The notes beneath the pieces are model-generated. The model ran no database searches. It was not told the DNA's origin and was given only the letters and a program-made list of their open reading frames with translations. A DNA stretch of 64,000 bases from Flavisolibacter tropicus (GTDB lineage: Bacteria; Bacteroidota; Bacteroidia; Chitinophagales; Chitinophagaceae): the NCBI RefSeq assembly GCF_001644645.1, contig NZ_CP011390.1, forward strand, positions 5,597,501 through 5,661,500. Reading direction: 5' to 3'. A program made the position numbers and the translations under genes. Below are positions 27,940 through 36,279 of this stretch, in pieces; within the stretch, counting starts at the first letter, position 1, and every line of letters begins with the position of its first letter.

Positions 27940-28189
27940 AGCATGTGTTTTTAGTGATCAAACCGAACTGGTTGAACTAAGCTGCTATGGTAAAAAGGTT
28001 GGCGGAAAAACGCAGGTAAGACAACAGAGAAGAACAAAGAGAAAATCCTAATGGTACCCTTATAAATCGGTAACGGGTAGAAAAAGAAAAACGATGGGAG
28101 AACGTTAACACCAAAGCAGAGGTGTGGATTAAGTAACTCTTGACTACAATTGTTGACCAGTGAAAATTGCGCTATTCGAGTTGAACGGC

Positions 28190-28453
28190 TTATGTAGACA
28201 AAGTTGGATCCTGCACCGTTACTCTCCAACCTCTCTTTTCAAAATAAGTGAGGAGCGTATCAAACGTGAAGGATTTTGATCCGTGATCAATTTCCATCTG
28301 CGCCATGATGTGTTCGCTTTGGGCAATAACCTTAGCTAACCTTTGGGTGCCGGCGCTAACACTGGCGGGTGTAACAGAGACCTTCCCGTTGTTGTAAGAA
28401 ACAAGAAGTTTGATCAGGTATCGCTCGGCAAGGAAGATGGAGGAAGTACTCAC
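28190..28453 (-). CDS. Small protein of unknown function
   Basis: 87 residues. The N-terminus is hydrophobic-helical (SIFLAERYLIKLLVSYNNG), followed by Thr/Ala/Ser and a helix (QRLAKVIAQSEHIMAQMEID), then a C-terminal FDTLLTYFEKRGWRVTVQD that resembles a small alpha/beta unit. No family was recognised. It is one of three small minus-strand genes in about 1.2 kb, each separated by a few hundred bases. Confidence 0.55.
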   Translation of the reverse strand: MSTSSIFLAERYLIKLLVSYNNGKVSVTPASVSAGTQRLAKVIAQSEHIMAQMEIDHGSKSFTFDTLLTYFEKRGWRVTVQDPTLST

Positions 28454-28599
28454 TAAACTGGTTTAAGGTGGAGCGAAGATAGTTTGTGGCGTTCATTCGA
28501 AACAATATTGGTCACAACCACTGTTTGACAACAAAAAAAGGTAGCTCCACCCGAAACTACCTTCACAAGCTCACTACTCCTTCTGCACTAAACCGGTAT

Positions 28600-28887
28600 C
28601 TATATAGAAACATAGGGTGTTCTCGGTCTTTGCTCAGAACCAAGGGAGCCTCCCCCTTTGGTCAGTTCCGACTGTACAGCGTAGCAGAGGTCGTCCATCA
28701 GTTCTTTTTCTTCGCTGTCGCCTGTACAGTGCCGCCCCTCTTTTTTAAAGTGTACCATCAGAGGAGGACCATTGTCACTGGTACCTGCATACTTTTGAAG
28801 ACCCGCTTCATAACTACCGTCTTCGTACATTGTTACAGTGTAGTGAGCCAGTGCACTTCTGTATAATACTACCGCTGTAACTTCCAT
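28600..28887 (-). CDS. Small protein of unknown function
   Basis: 95 residues. The first half has alternating hydrophobic residues (VTAVVLYRSALAHYTVTMYE), the middle an MVHFKKEG strand, then an acidic helix (DSEEKELMDDLCYAVQSEL) and a short Gly/Ser/Arg tail. It shares its overall pattern with the protein at 27655-27939. A frame on the opposite strand (28486-28866) covers it almost exactly and is judged to be a shadow. Confidence 0.6.
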   Translation of the reverse strand: MEVTAVVLYRSALAHYTVTMYEDGSYEAGLQKYAGTSDNGPPLMVHFKKEGRHCTGDSEEKELMDDLCYAVQSELTKGGGSLGSEQRPRTPYVSI

Positions 28888-29207
28888 GGTCTTCGTTAGT
28901 TTCTAACTATAGGGCAAACCCAGTGCCGCAGCAGTAATTCCTATGTCTCCGTTTAAAATACTCTACTGTCTAGGGATTCACAGCATCAGTGGGGATATAG
29001 TTGACCACTTTGTAGAGGTCTGTGCTTGACTTGAGGCCGGTTATAAACACTGCAAAGGAGGATACTGGAAAGGAAATTTATTACTTTAAAGAATTGGAGA
29101 GTGTATTTCATTCAAATATTCTGAGGTCATAGGTAAGGAACGAAAGACTTGATGTTTTGATCTTATCCGTTAACTGGAATGTTATAACTCTGCAAATTTG
29201 CAATGCC
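28888..29207. other. Gap without a recognised gene
   Basis: 320 bases. No coding frame, RNA or clear hairpin was seen. It must hold the promoter of the 28600-28887 gene. Confidence 0.35.
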
Positions 29208-29522
29208 TTAGGCTTCGCCTTCCAGTAACCCCATCAAATCCTTCATGCTGTCCTTCAACATGCCAGAGCCCTCGTCAAAGAGGTCGTCTTTCTGCTTCTT
29301 GGAAGCCTTGTTATCGTTCGACTTTTTGAGGGAGGTGCGGATCGGGTCGAGCAACTCGAAGAAGGGAGCTACCAACTGTTCATACCGGGCATTGGCCTCC
29401 AGTGTTGTCAGTAAGTCTTCGTAGGCATCCAGGATGCCGTAGATCTCCTTGACGTTATCAGCCGTATGACGGCGTGGAATGCGGTCGAATAATTCCTGTA
29501 ATTGTTCGTTGTTGGTACTCAT
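29208..29522 (-). CDS. Small helical protein of unknown function
   Basis: 104 residues, almost wholly helical by composition: NEQLQELFDRIPRRHTADNV, EIYGILDAYEDLLTTLEANA, then a lysine-rich segment (KKSNDNKASKKQKDD) and a C-terminal helix LKDSMKDLMGLLEGE. No signal peptide and no family known to me. It stands alone in the same orientation as the other small genes of this stretch. Confidence 0.65.
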   Translation of the reverse strand: MSTNNEQLQELFDRIPRRHTADNVKEIYGILDAYEDLLTTLEANARYEQLVAPFFELLDPIRTSLKKSNDNKASKKQKDDLFDEGSGMLKDSMKDLMGLLEGEA

Positions 29523-29977
29523 GTTATTAGGTAAGGTGTGTCGAATATAGTATTGAGCTTACACTTTAAAGAAGGGCGCGTGTTCTTATATGTAAAATAA
29601 TTATGTACAACAGAGGTTTGTCTAAAGCAATCTGTCGTTGATCAGATGTCATACATTGGCAAGTTGCTTTTGGTAAACTTTCCATTTACGTAGGTTTTAT
29701 ACCTCGCTTGTAACTATTGCTCTGAAAAACTAGCAATGAAGTATGAGTGCGTTCAGTTGCCCAAATTATTATTGTTATATACCAATCTAACTATCATTTA
29801 CAAGTGATAATTATTCTCGCTTAATATTTCGGGCATCCGGCTAGCCGCCATTTGAAGGTTCGGCTAAAAGATCTGAAAGGTATAGTTGTCTATTATTGAG
29901 TTATAATTAATGTAAAATAGCTACTTAAAAAGTAATAGATATGAAGTAAAGTAGGCGTTGTATGCGCAAGTCTTGCC
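29523..29977. other. Gap holding a short dispersed repeat
   Basis: 455 bases with no gene. At 29693-29741 lies a sequence with CTTGTAACTATTGCT that also occurs, with changes, at 52110-52158 in another long gap. Nothing else was recognised. Confidence 0.4.
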
Positions 29978-30274
29978 TTAAAGCGACTTGACTTTTTGCA
30001 TAAACTCATTGATATACTCTTTGATCGATTGGCTCAAGGAAACACTCAATTGGTTACGGTTAGTGCCTTCTGCCTGCTCCAGCAACTCCAGCGCAATCGA
30101 ATTTAACCGGGAATGTAACTGGCTGACATAGCGGTTTTGCAATTGCTGGAAGACATTTTCATCACCTTGCCGGTCAACAGAAGCAATGGAATGCCTGAAT
30201 TCGCTATAAATAGAGAAAAAGACATTTCTTGCTCTGTCGTGAAATAAAACTCTTTGTTGTTCAAGTCCTTCCAT
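29978..30274 (-). CDS. Small helical protein downstream of an RRM gene
   Basis: 98 residues, helical throughout (QQRVLFHDRARNVFFSIYSE, RYVSQLHSRLNSIALELLEQ, SQSIKEYINEFMQKVKSL). No family was recognised. Its ATG is 34 bases after the stop of the RRM gene at 30309-30617, so they are likely one transcript. The mirror-image RRM gene at 30912 is also followed by a helical protein of about the same size. Confidence 0.65.
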   Translation of the reverse strand: MEGLEQQRVLFHDRARNVFFSIYSEFRHSIASVDRQGDENVFQQLQNRYVSQLHSRLNSIALELLEQAEGTNRNQLSVSLSQSIKEYINEFMQKVKSL

Positions 30275-30308
30275 ACGTTTTGAAAAGAAGGTTAAAGAAG
30301 CAGAAGCT

Positions 30309-30617
30309 TTAGTTCTTTCGAAATTGATACCCTTTCACTGCAGGGTTCCCAACTTTATAAGACCCCTTGTGTCCTTCTTTGTTTTCAGCCACTCTGACTG
30401 TTACGGCAAGGCCTTGTATTTCACGTGCATCCAAAGCTTCTATAGCCGTTAAGCCTTCCTGTTCGTTAGGCATATTTACATAACCAAAGCCCCGAGACTG
30501 GTCTGTAAATCCATCGATAGCAATGGTTGCTGATTGTACTTGGCCATATACAGAGAACAGGTCGTTCAAATCATTGTCTGTTATTGCAGTATTTAAATTA
30601 CCAATGTAAATATTCAT
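30309..30617 (-). CDS. RRM-domain RNA-binding protein
   Basis: 102 residues, one RRM (about 1-80). RNP2 is IYIGNL (3-8) and RNP1 is RGFGYVNM (42-49), with the aromatic residues that stack on RNA bases all present. A short basic tail follows (KEGHKGSYKVGNP). Known: solo-RRM proteins occur in cyanobacteria and Bacteroidota and are often cold-induced RNA chaperones or regulators. The upstream leader carries the CTACCTTCA motif shared with the other two RRM genes here. Confidence 0.93.
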   Translation of the reverse strand: MNIYIGNLNTAITDNDLNDLFSVYGQVQSATIAIDGFTDQSRGFGYVNMPNEQEGLTAIEALDAREIQGLAVTVRVAENKEGHKGSYKVGNPAVKGYQFRKN

Positions 30618-30725
30618 AGAAAAGGTATTTGGTTAATGAAAAAGATTTGAGAAATAAGCAAGAGAGAGGAAAGAAAGAGTTAGCAAAAGTTCCAATTCGG
30701 ATGCCGGGAGCTCAAATAATATACT

Positions 30726-30739
30726 TGAAGGTAGGCTAT
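30726..30739 (-). promoter_or_regulatory. Shared RRM-gene leader motif, copy 1
   Basis: Minus strand AATAGCCTACCTTCA-type element, 108 bases before the RRM start at 30617. The core CTACCTTCA is the same at 30803-30816 and 34426-34439, each ahead of another RRM gene. A pyrimidine-rich TTTCTCA stretch lies near the start codon in all three. Confidence 0.55.
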
Positions 30740-30802
30740 TTCTATAAGCTATGCGAAGAATTCTTGTCCCTTCTGATTAAGAAAAAGCCAATTGTGAGAA
30801 TT

Positions 30803-30816
30803 AAAGTCTACCTTCA
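30803..30816 (+). promoter_or_regulatory. Shared RRM-gene leader motif, copy 2
   Basis: AAGTCTACCTTCAA on the plus strand, 96 bases before the RRM start at 30912. It points away from copy 1, matching the divergent genes. It is followed by GGTGC...GCACC, which could fold into a small hairpin. Confidence 0.55.
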
Positions 30817-30911
30817 ATAGGTGCCCCGGGTTATATAGCACCTAAGTATTAGATCATCCCACCTTTTCTTTTACTGCGTTGCCTTACGCGTTTTCTCATT
30901 AATAAGAACTT

Positions 30912-31208
30912 ATGAATATAGAAGTAACGAATCTAAATCTTAGCTTAATAGATGCAGATATACAACGTCTTTTTACACCATATGGAGAAGTCAGTAGTGC
31001 CAGAATTGTCAGAGATAAATTTAACAATCGCTCCAGGGGTAAAGCTATTATAATGATGCCGGTGGAGCGGGAAGCACAAAAAGCCATCTCTAGCTTACAT
31101 GGCTATACCTTGATGGGTAAAGTAATTTATGTAACAGAAATGCCGAATGCAGATGAAGAACGATCTTCTGATTCCTTATTTTTAAAAAGATACACATGGT
31201 TACAGTAA
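30912..31208 (+). CDS. RRM-like protein with degenerate RNA-binding motifs
   Basis: 98 residues with the RRM length and spacing (IDADIQRLFTPYGEVSSARI; REAQKAISSLHGYTLMGKVI). However, RNP2 reads IEVTNL with Glu in place of Tyr, and RNP1 reads RGKAIIMM with Lys and Ile in place of the two aromatic residues. All three RNA-stacking aromatics are lost. It may bind protein or RNA in another way. The last 13 bases overlap the next gene. It is divergent from the RRM gene at 30309-30617 and shares its leader motif. Confidence 0.85.
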   Translation: MNIEVTNLNLSLIDADIQRLFTPYGEVSSARIVRDKFNNRSRGKAIIMMPVEREAQKAISSLHGYTLMGKVIYVTEMPNADEERSSDSLFLKRYTWLQ

Positions 31209-31486
31209 CGGATAGGAGCCGGCTAGTGGCAATACGCAAAAGTCTGGACTTATTGGGTAGTAAAGAGAGTTCTTTTTTACGTGTAGAACTATTGTTCTTT
31301 GATGCGCTTTCCATTGCCAGAGCGTATGGTAACGACCTGCACGTAAACACTATTCTGGCTTCATTGAAAAATGTACAGCAAGGTGCCTACGAAAAAACCA
31401 AGGAGGTTTGTAAAACCAGCCAGCAGAAAGAGCGGCTGATTCGTCAGTTCATAGTACAGTTTAAAAAATCAATCTCAGGAAAATAA
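31196..31486 (+). CDS. Small helical protein overlapping the RRM-like gene
   Basis: 96 residues, helical (RSRLVAIRKSLDLLGSKESS, LLFFDALSIARAYGNDLHVN, a basic end RLIRQFIVQFKKSISGK). No family was recognised. Its ATG lies within the 3' end of the RRM-like gene, so translation is probably coupled. Size, composition and position mirror the helical gene at 29978-30274 beside the other RRM gene. Confidence 0.65.
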   Translation: MVTVTDRSRLVAIRKSLDLLGSKESSFLRVELLFFDALSIARAYGNDLHVNTILASLKNVQQGAYEKTKEVCKTSQQKERLIRQFIVQFKKSISGK

Positions 31487-31651
31487 AGCATAATAGGATA
31501 GCAATTGGCTATCAGAAACATTCCCTCTTTTAAATACAAACTAACAAACGGTAAAGCTTTCACAAAAGGAATACATTAACAGTATAGGCTAAGTTATTCC
31601 GGTACCTTCCACTTAATCTCAATAATTTTTTAAGAAACCCAGTCCTACCTT

Positions 31652-32731
31652 ATGGCAAAAGTCAGCTTCAATAATTCTAACCAGGTGTTTTTTGCTTCAT
31701 TGAAAAAAGCTGTTGATACCTATTTCAGATCGCAACAAATAAAGAAGACTGGCAACTTTCAGTTATACCTGAAAACAACTATTCTTATACCAACAGCACT
31801 GATCCTTTATATCAGCCTTCTTGTATTTAGGATGCCTGCGCCCGGTAGCTTGGTGCTTTGCGCCCTTCTAGGCGGTGTTTTAGCCAGTATCGGATTCAAT
31901 GTCATGCATGATGCCTGTCATGGCAGTTACTCCAGTAAAAAATGGGTCAATAGCCTACTGGGTCTTACCTTAAACGCTTTGGGCGGAAATGCTTTCTTCT
32001 GGAAACAGAAGCATAATATCCTGCATCATACCTATACCAACATTGCCGGTGTAGATGATGATATTGCCCAAAGTAAGTTGTTGCGTCAAAGCCCAGCACA
32101 GGAATGGATACCCTTGCACCAGTACCAACATCTTTATCTCCCCCTTGCGTATTCACTGACCCTATTTATGTGGGTTGGTATGCGCGACTTTGATAAGTAT
32201 TTTAAAAAGCGCATTCACAATACGCCCATTCAGAAGATGGCAATCGGGGAGCATATCATTTTTTGGTTAAGTAAGTTACTCTATATCGTCTTTTATATCG
32301 TAGTTCCCGTTCTCTGTGTGGGATGGTTGCCTTGGCTGATCGGTTATATAACGATGGCAATGGTTATGGGGCTGGTATTAGCATTTGTCTTTCAATTGGC
32401 CCATGCTGTAGAAGGGCCAGAGTTTGATGCGATAGGCTTGGAAGACAAAGTGATTGAGTCGGAGTGGGCAATACACCAAATAAGGACCACCGCCAACTTT
32501 GCTCCAAAAAGCAAGTTGATCTCCTGGATGGCAGGAGGGTTGAATTATCAGATCGAGCACCACCTTTTTCCACGTATTAGCCATATTCATTATCCGGCGC
32601 TTAGTAAAATTGTACAGGAGCATTGTCGCAAGTTTAATCTGCCATATCATTGCTTTCTTACAACGGGACATGCTGTTGCCTCTCATGTTCGAATAATGAA
32701 GCAGTTAGGCAAGAAGCCAGTAGAACTGTAG
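31652..32731 (+). CDS. Membrane fatty-acid desaturase
   Basis: 359 residues with the three histidine boxes of acyl-lipid/acyl-CoA desaturases: HDACHGS (86-92), HNILHHTY (121-128) and QIEHHLFPRISH (from about 300). Four or more membrane helices lie between them. Known: uses iron and oxygen to put a double bond into fatty acyl chains; QIEHH is typical of front-end or linoleoyl-CoA-type desaturases, which often carry an N-terminal cytochrome b5, absent here. Bacterial desaturases are often induced by cold; its neighbours are RRM genes, which fits. Confidence 0.92.
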   Translation: MAKVSFNNSNQVFFASLKKAVDTYFRSQQIKKTGNFQLYLKTTILIPTALILYISLLVFRMPAPGSLVLCALLGGVLASIGFNVMHDACHGSYSSKKWVNSLLGLTLNALGGNAFFWKQKHNILHHTYTNIAGVDDDIAQSKLLRQSPAQEWIPLHQYQHLYLPLAYSLTLFMWVGMRDFDKYFKKRIHNTPIQKMAIGEHIIFWLSKLLYIVFYIVVPVLCVGWLPWLIGYITMAMVMGLVLAFVFQLAHAVEGPEFDAIGLEDKVIESEWAIHQIRTTANFAPKSKLISWMAGGLNYQIEHHLFPRISHIHYPALSKIVQEHCRKFNLPYHCFLTTGHAVASHVRIMKQLGKKPVEL

Positions 32732-33059
32732 GCTAAATTCACTTTGTATCTTTTACTATAAAATCATCGCTAGCTAGACCTGACTAAGTTCAAGGGGCTA
32801 AGCCATTATTAGTGCATAGCTTGTATGCGCTGCAGAGGCTTAACGGGTGGTTTTGAAATGGGCGACAGTGCATCAATAAGTCGCTTATTTATTTATAAGA
32901 TTTAATGGTCCGCTAATGATATGGTGTTTATGGTACGGCAGCCTTGGTTTTATAAGTGTTATCTTTAGTTAGCCTTTTATTATTGGTTGTAAGTTAATTG
33001 GCGGATGCTTTTGTAAAGGACAAAGAATCTTTATTTAAAAAATCTTCATTAGCAGCGTT
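32732..33059. other. Gap without a recognised gene
   Basis: 328 bases, AT-rich. No gene, hairpin terminator or repeat was recognised. It must hold the promoter of the NYN gene. Confidence 0.35.
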
Positions 33060-33821
33060 ATGGAAACAAATAAAGACCTCAAGCTAGCTGTACTCATTGA
33101 TGCAGACAACGTACCCTACGCCCATGTAAAAGAGATGTTTGAGGAAATTGCCAAATACGGAACACCTACTTTTAAACGCATCTATGCCGACTGGACTAAG
33201 CCCACGGTGGCAGGCTGGAAAAAAGTACTGCTGGAAAATGCGATTACACCGATTCAGCAATACAGTTACTCTACCGGAAAGAACGCCACAGATAGTGCCC
33301 TTATTATTGATGCCATGGATATATTGTATACTGGCAAAGTGGAAGGCTTTTGTATTGTGTCTTCCGACAGCGACTTTACAAGGTTGGCCACTCGGCTGCG
33401 CGAGGCTGGCATGAAAGTAATTGGCATCGGAGAACGGAAAACCCTGAATCCTTTTATTACTGCTTGTGATAAGTTTATCTACCTGGAAATTTTAAAGCCC
33501 GACATAACCATTGAGCCGGAAGAGCCTGGTACACAGCCAAACAAACGCTCCTCGAAGCTTCACAGTAAAACGCAGCCAAAGATAGAGCCTAGCGTACTAA
33601 AACTACTCAAGGATAGTATTACTGACCTGGCAGATGAAAACGGTTGGGCCTTTTTGGCAGAACTAGGCAATTTGATGCTAAAGAAAAAGCCGGACTTTGA
33701 TTCCCGCAATTATGGTTTTGCCAAAATGCTGCCCCTGATCAAAAGTTTAAACCAGTTTGAGATAGACGAGCGCGAAACTGGCAAAAGCAATGTAAAACAC
33801 ATCTACATTAGGAAGAAGTAA
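33060..33821 (+). CDS. NYN/LabA-like ribonuclease with C-terminal LOTUS domain
   Basis: 253 residues. The NYN (PIN-like) domain (about 8-150) shows the acidic active-site residues: Asp14 and Asp16 in LIDADNV, Asp78 in NATDSALIIDAMD and Asp103/Asp105 in SSDSDFTRL. After a Lys/Ser-rich linker comes an OST-HTH/LOTUS-like domain (about 178-253; LADENGWAFLAELGNLMLKK). Known: such proteins are metal-dependent RNases, or RNA binders in the LabA family. It lies beside three RRM genes, which suggests an RNA-processing neighbourhood. Cytoplasmic. Confidence 0.9.
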   Translation: METNKDLKLAVLIDADNVPYAHVKEMFEEIAKYGTPTFKRIYADWTKPTVAGWKKVLLENAITPIQQYSYSTGKNATDSALIIDAMDILYTGKVEGFCIVSSDSDFTRLATRLREAGMKVIGIGERKTLNPFITACDKFIYLEILKPDITIEPEEPGTQPNKRSSKLHSKTQPKIEPSVLKLLKDSITDLADENGWAFLAELGNLMLKKKPDFDSRNYGFAKMLPLIKSLNQFEIDERETGKSNVKHIYIRKK

Positions 33822-33936
33822 CATTAAAGAATAACCGCTGATGCAACTTTTAAATATATAAAAGCTCTTAACCTATAGGCTCTAACAACATTATAATGCA
33901 CGCAACGATTTAACTATATACCTTTTTTGTACATAA

Positions 33937-33970
33937 TCAAACAGGCCTTGGATAACCAAGGCCTGTTTGA
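33937..33970. terminator. Bidirectional terminator
   Basis: TCAAACAGGCCTTGG (33937-33951), loop ATAA, then the exact complement CCAAGGCCTGTTTGA (33956-33970). The 15-base stem ends transcription from the NYN gene side and from the RRM gene on the minus strand. Confidence 0.85.
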
Positions 33971-33988
33971 TGTTATCGGGAAAATCTA

Positions 33989-34303
33989 TTAATATCTATT
34001 CTTATTGTAACCACCGCCATTATTGTTACCGAAAGGATTGAAGGCACGCGCAGGACGGTCTTCTTTTGGTTTGGCTTCCATTACTTTAATGGTTCTGCCT
34101 TCTACCGTAGCACCATCCAGTTCTGCAATCGCTTTGCGGGAAGCTTCCTCATCAGCCATTTCAACAAAACCAAAACCACGAGAGCGGTTAGTCATTTTGT
34201 CCATAACAACTTTAGATGATGTTACTTCACCAAACTCAGCAAAAAAATCTCTTAAGTCTTCATCCTGAATGTTGAAGCTTAAGTTTGAAACATAAATGTT
34301 CAT
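33989..34303 (-). CDS. RRM-domain RNA-binding protein with Gly/Asn tail
   Basis: 104 residues. One complete RRM: RNP2 IYVSNL (3-8) and RNP1 RGFGFVEM (42-49), all aromatic residues in place. The tail is Pro/Asn/Gly-rich (FNPFGNNNGGGYNKNRY), similar to cyanobacterial Rbp and plant glycine-rich cold proteins. Known: such proteins act as RNA chaperones, often cold-induced. It has the CTACCTTCA leader motif 123 bases upstream and a strong terminator 19 bases after its stop, so it forms its own unit. Confidence 0.95.
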   Translation of the reverse strand: MNIYVSNLSFNIQDEDLRDFFAEFGEVTSSKVVMDKMTNRSRGFGFVEMADEEASRKAIAELDGATVEGRTIKVMEAKPKEDRPARAFNPFGNNNGGGYNKNRY

Positions 34304-34425
34304 TCTTAAAAATTGATAATTGTAAAAAAAACATTGAGAAAGGCAAGCAGTAAGAGACTAATTAAGATGCAGATTGCTAAGCAGAATAATTAATGAATAC
34401 TAATGCGAGGCTCAAATTAACTAGG

Positions 34426-34439
34426 TGAAGGTAGACTTT
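34426..34439 (-). promoter_or_regulatory. Shared RRM-gene leader motif, copy 3
   Basis: Minus strand AAAGTCTACCTTCA, about 123 bases before the ATG at 34303. The next bases (CCTAGTTAATTTGAGC) also partly match copy 1 (AGTATATTATTTGAGC), so the shared element may extend to some 30 bases. Confidence 0.55.
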
Positions 34440-34618
34440 CTTTTCTTCATTACAGCCAATATTATCACAAAGCTAGGTAAAGCAAATCCAGATACGGTTA
34501 TTTGCTGCTACATTTGAATACTTCCATTAAGCTTTTAGCAGATAGTCTACAGTCCAGCCTCTCATTTATGACTTACTTCTATACGCTTTTGCCAAAGAAT
34601 AAACATTGCACACCAATT

Positions 34619-34891
34619 ATGAACATAGAAGACATCCAAAAATTCCTGGACAATAAAATCTCCACGGGCAATGAACAGGTAAAGATTTCTTTCAAAAAAA
34701 GAGAAGCCGTTTACGGCCTGTTTATAAAAGAGCATAAAGATTACCGTGATCTAAAGTCGAAGAACTTCTGGCGCATTGTGCCACTAACCCAATTGGAGAC
34801 TTATCAAAGAACCAAAGATATTGGTCTGGCTAAGATTTTCCACGGGTCAGAGTTTTCAAAGCTGACCATTAGTACTACTATTATTATTTAA
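34619..34891 (+). CDS. Small protein of unknown function
   Basis: 90 residues from the ATG at 34619; the frame is open further upstream but without plausible protein. It starts MNIEDIQKFLDNKISTG and is then basic and aromatic (KISFKKREAVYGLFIKEHKD, KSKNFWRIVPLTQLETYQRT). The C-terminus is beta-like and hydrophobic (LTISTTIII). No signal peptide, no known family. It is the last gene before the accessory region that starts with repeat block A. Confidence 0.6.
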   Translation: MNIEDIQKFLDNKISTGNEQVKISFKKREAVYGLFIKEHKDYRDLKSKNFWRIVPLTQLETYQRTKDIGLAKIFHGSEFSKLTISTTIII

Positions 34892-35190
34892 TAACCTTCC
34901 AAGATACCTATGGTTGTGTCTTACACTTCGAACAACCACGAAGGGGTGAAATATTATCGCAAAACTTCCCAATTGGTGTTTATCTAATACTTTTAAAGCC
35001 AACTGCTAACGTCTGGGTACTATTACTTCTCAGAAAAGTATGAATAGTTCTGGTGATTGTACGTAGTGTGGAAACTATATTGAATCATCTATTTAGTAAA
35101 AGTCTCTTTTGTACCTTTTGCCCTGAAGCTTTGGGTCGAACCACTGACTTTTTGATAAAGCTATAGCGTCAATCTTAAACGTTTAAATAA

Positions 35191-35376
35191 GTCAAGTCGA
35201 AATTATCATTCATAAATAATACTATTCCAACATAATATTTGCGGCGCAAGCCGAACCTGGAGATCCTTGCTGGAAAAGGATGAATAAGTGTTAAATCAAA
35301 TTCTGTTTTATAAAATAATTACGCCGGAATCATATGACTCCGGCGTAATATTAGTGCCCAGGCCTAGCTGCAGTTC
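35191..35376 (-). repeat. tRNA-Leu-3'-end repeat block A
   Basis: About 185 bases that align with the region just downstream of tRNA-Leu (block D). Shared pieces in order: AATTATCATT, CTATTCCAACAT, GCGCAAGCC, AAATTCTG, then the hairpin ATTACGCCGGA / TCCGGCGTAAT (35318-35328 with 35339-35349), then GTGCCCAGG, which equals the 3' end of the tRNA on the minus strand. The tRNA body itself is not present. Confidence 0.65.
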
Positions 35377-35586
35377 TAGTGTGCCACGAATGAAAGGCGT
35401 TTAGTTCTATTCAATGCTGGGTAAAAGATGGTAGTAGGTCTACCGCATACGCCGGGCAGACGGAGTATGCAAACCACTGCATGCTGCTACAATCAAAAGT
35501 TGTGGTGGTGAGCGATGCAGCAAAAGGCTGTGTTTAGCATTGACGCTTTGGAGAGGTGCCGTAGCAACTGTTATAAGTATGATTGA

Positions 35587-36234
35587 GTGGTGGATGTGGA
35601 CATCAAAGGCTTCTTTGATAACATTAACCATGAAATTATGATGGAGCTCTTGCAAAAGCATACGGATCAAAAGTGGGTGTTGCTTTACGTGGAGCACTGG
35701 CTAAAGGCAGGCGTAGCGCATGAGGATGGCCGTGTTGGCATTAACGAAAGAGACACACCGCAAGGTGGTGTGATCTCACCGCTGCATGCTAACATTTACC
35801 TGCATCACTGTTTTGATGTGTGGATGGATCCTATCTGTCCGCACAATGCTTTTGAGCGGTATGCTGATGATCTTGTAATCTATGCGAGCAGTAGAATGGA
35901 AGCTGAACTTTTGCTAGGAAAGCTGAGAGAAAGGATGATGAAGTTTAAACTGGAACTGCATCCGGAGAAACTCTATCACAGACGTAGTTCACAGCCGCTG
36001 GAGCAAACAGCTTTAAAGCTCAATCCAAAGATCAGGGGCTGGATTAATTACTTCTCCAAGTACAACAGGTACAAGGTGCTGAATGTATTCATGTACCTGA
36101 ACACACTCATTAAAAAGTGGATTAGAAACACGTACAAACTGCGAAGCATTAGCAGGGTAGTGAACAAGTACAACGAGATGGTAAAAGCAAGTCCTGAGAT
36201 GTTCTACCATTGGAAACTGGGAATAACGTATTGA
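35587..36234 (+). pseudogene. Group II intron reverse transcriptase/maturase remnant
   Basis: 215 codons remain open: VDVDIKGFFDNINHEIM, the QGGVISP block, active site YADDLVIYAS and the maturase end LNPKIRGWINYFSKYN. Just upstream the frame reads DALERCRSNCYKYD then TGA (35584-35586), where related RTs have Trp (KYDWVVD). Between LHPEK and the LNPKIRGW block about 50 residues of the usual thumb region are missing. So the gene has lost its start, has a nonsense codon and has an internal deletion. Known: the intact family drives intron splicing and retrohoming. Confidence 0.85.
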
Positions 36235-36245
36235 TTGAATAACAA

Positions 36246-36279
36246 GAGCCGTGTGAGGTGAGAATCTCACGCACGGTTC
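36246..36279 (+). ncRNA. Group II intron domain V
   Basis: A 34-base hairpin: GAGCCGTGTGAGGTGAGA, then ATCTCACGCACGGTTC. It shows the AGC-type catalytic triad position, the GNRA-like loop (GAGA) and the two-base bulge expected for domain V. Domain VI (AAGCTTGGGC...GCCCTTGCTT) follows. Confidence 0.8.

Noticed and set aside
27951..28229. 92-codon minus-strand frame between two small genes
   Set aside because: Rich in Phe and Pro without pattern, and overlaps the end of the 28190 gene; looks like chance.
28486..28866. 126-codon plus-strand frame
   Set aside because: Lies opposite the better-looking 28600-28887 gene; Arg/Thr/Phe-rich, typical of an antisense shadow.
30629..30820. 63-codon frame between the divergent RRM genes
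   Set aside because: It runs through both leader motifs and has low-complexity Lys/Glu composition; better explained as regulatory sequence.
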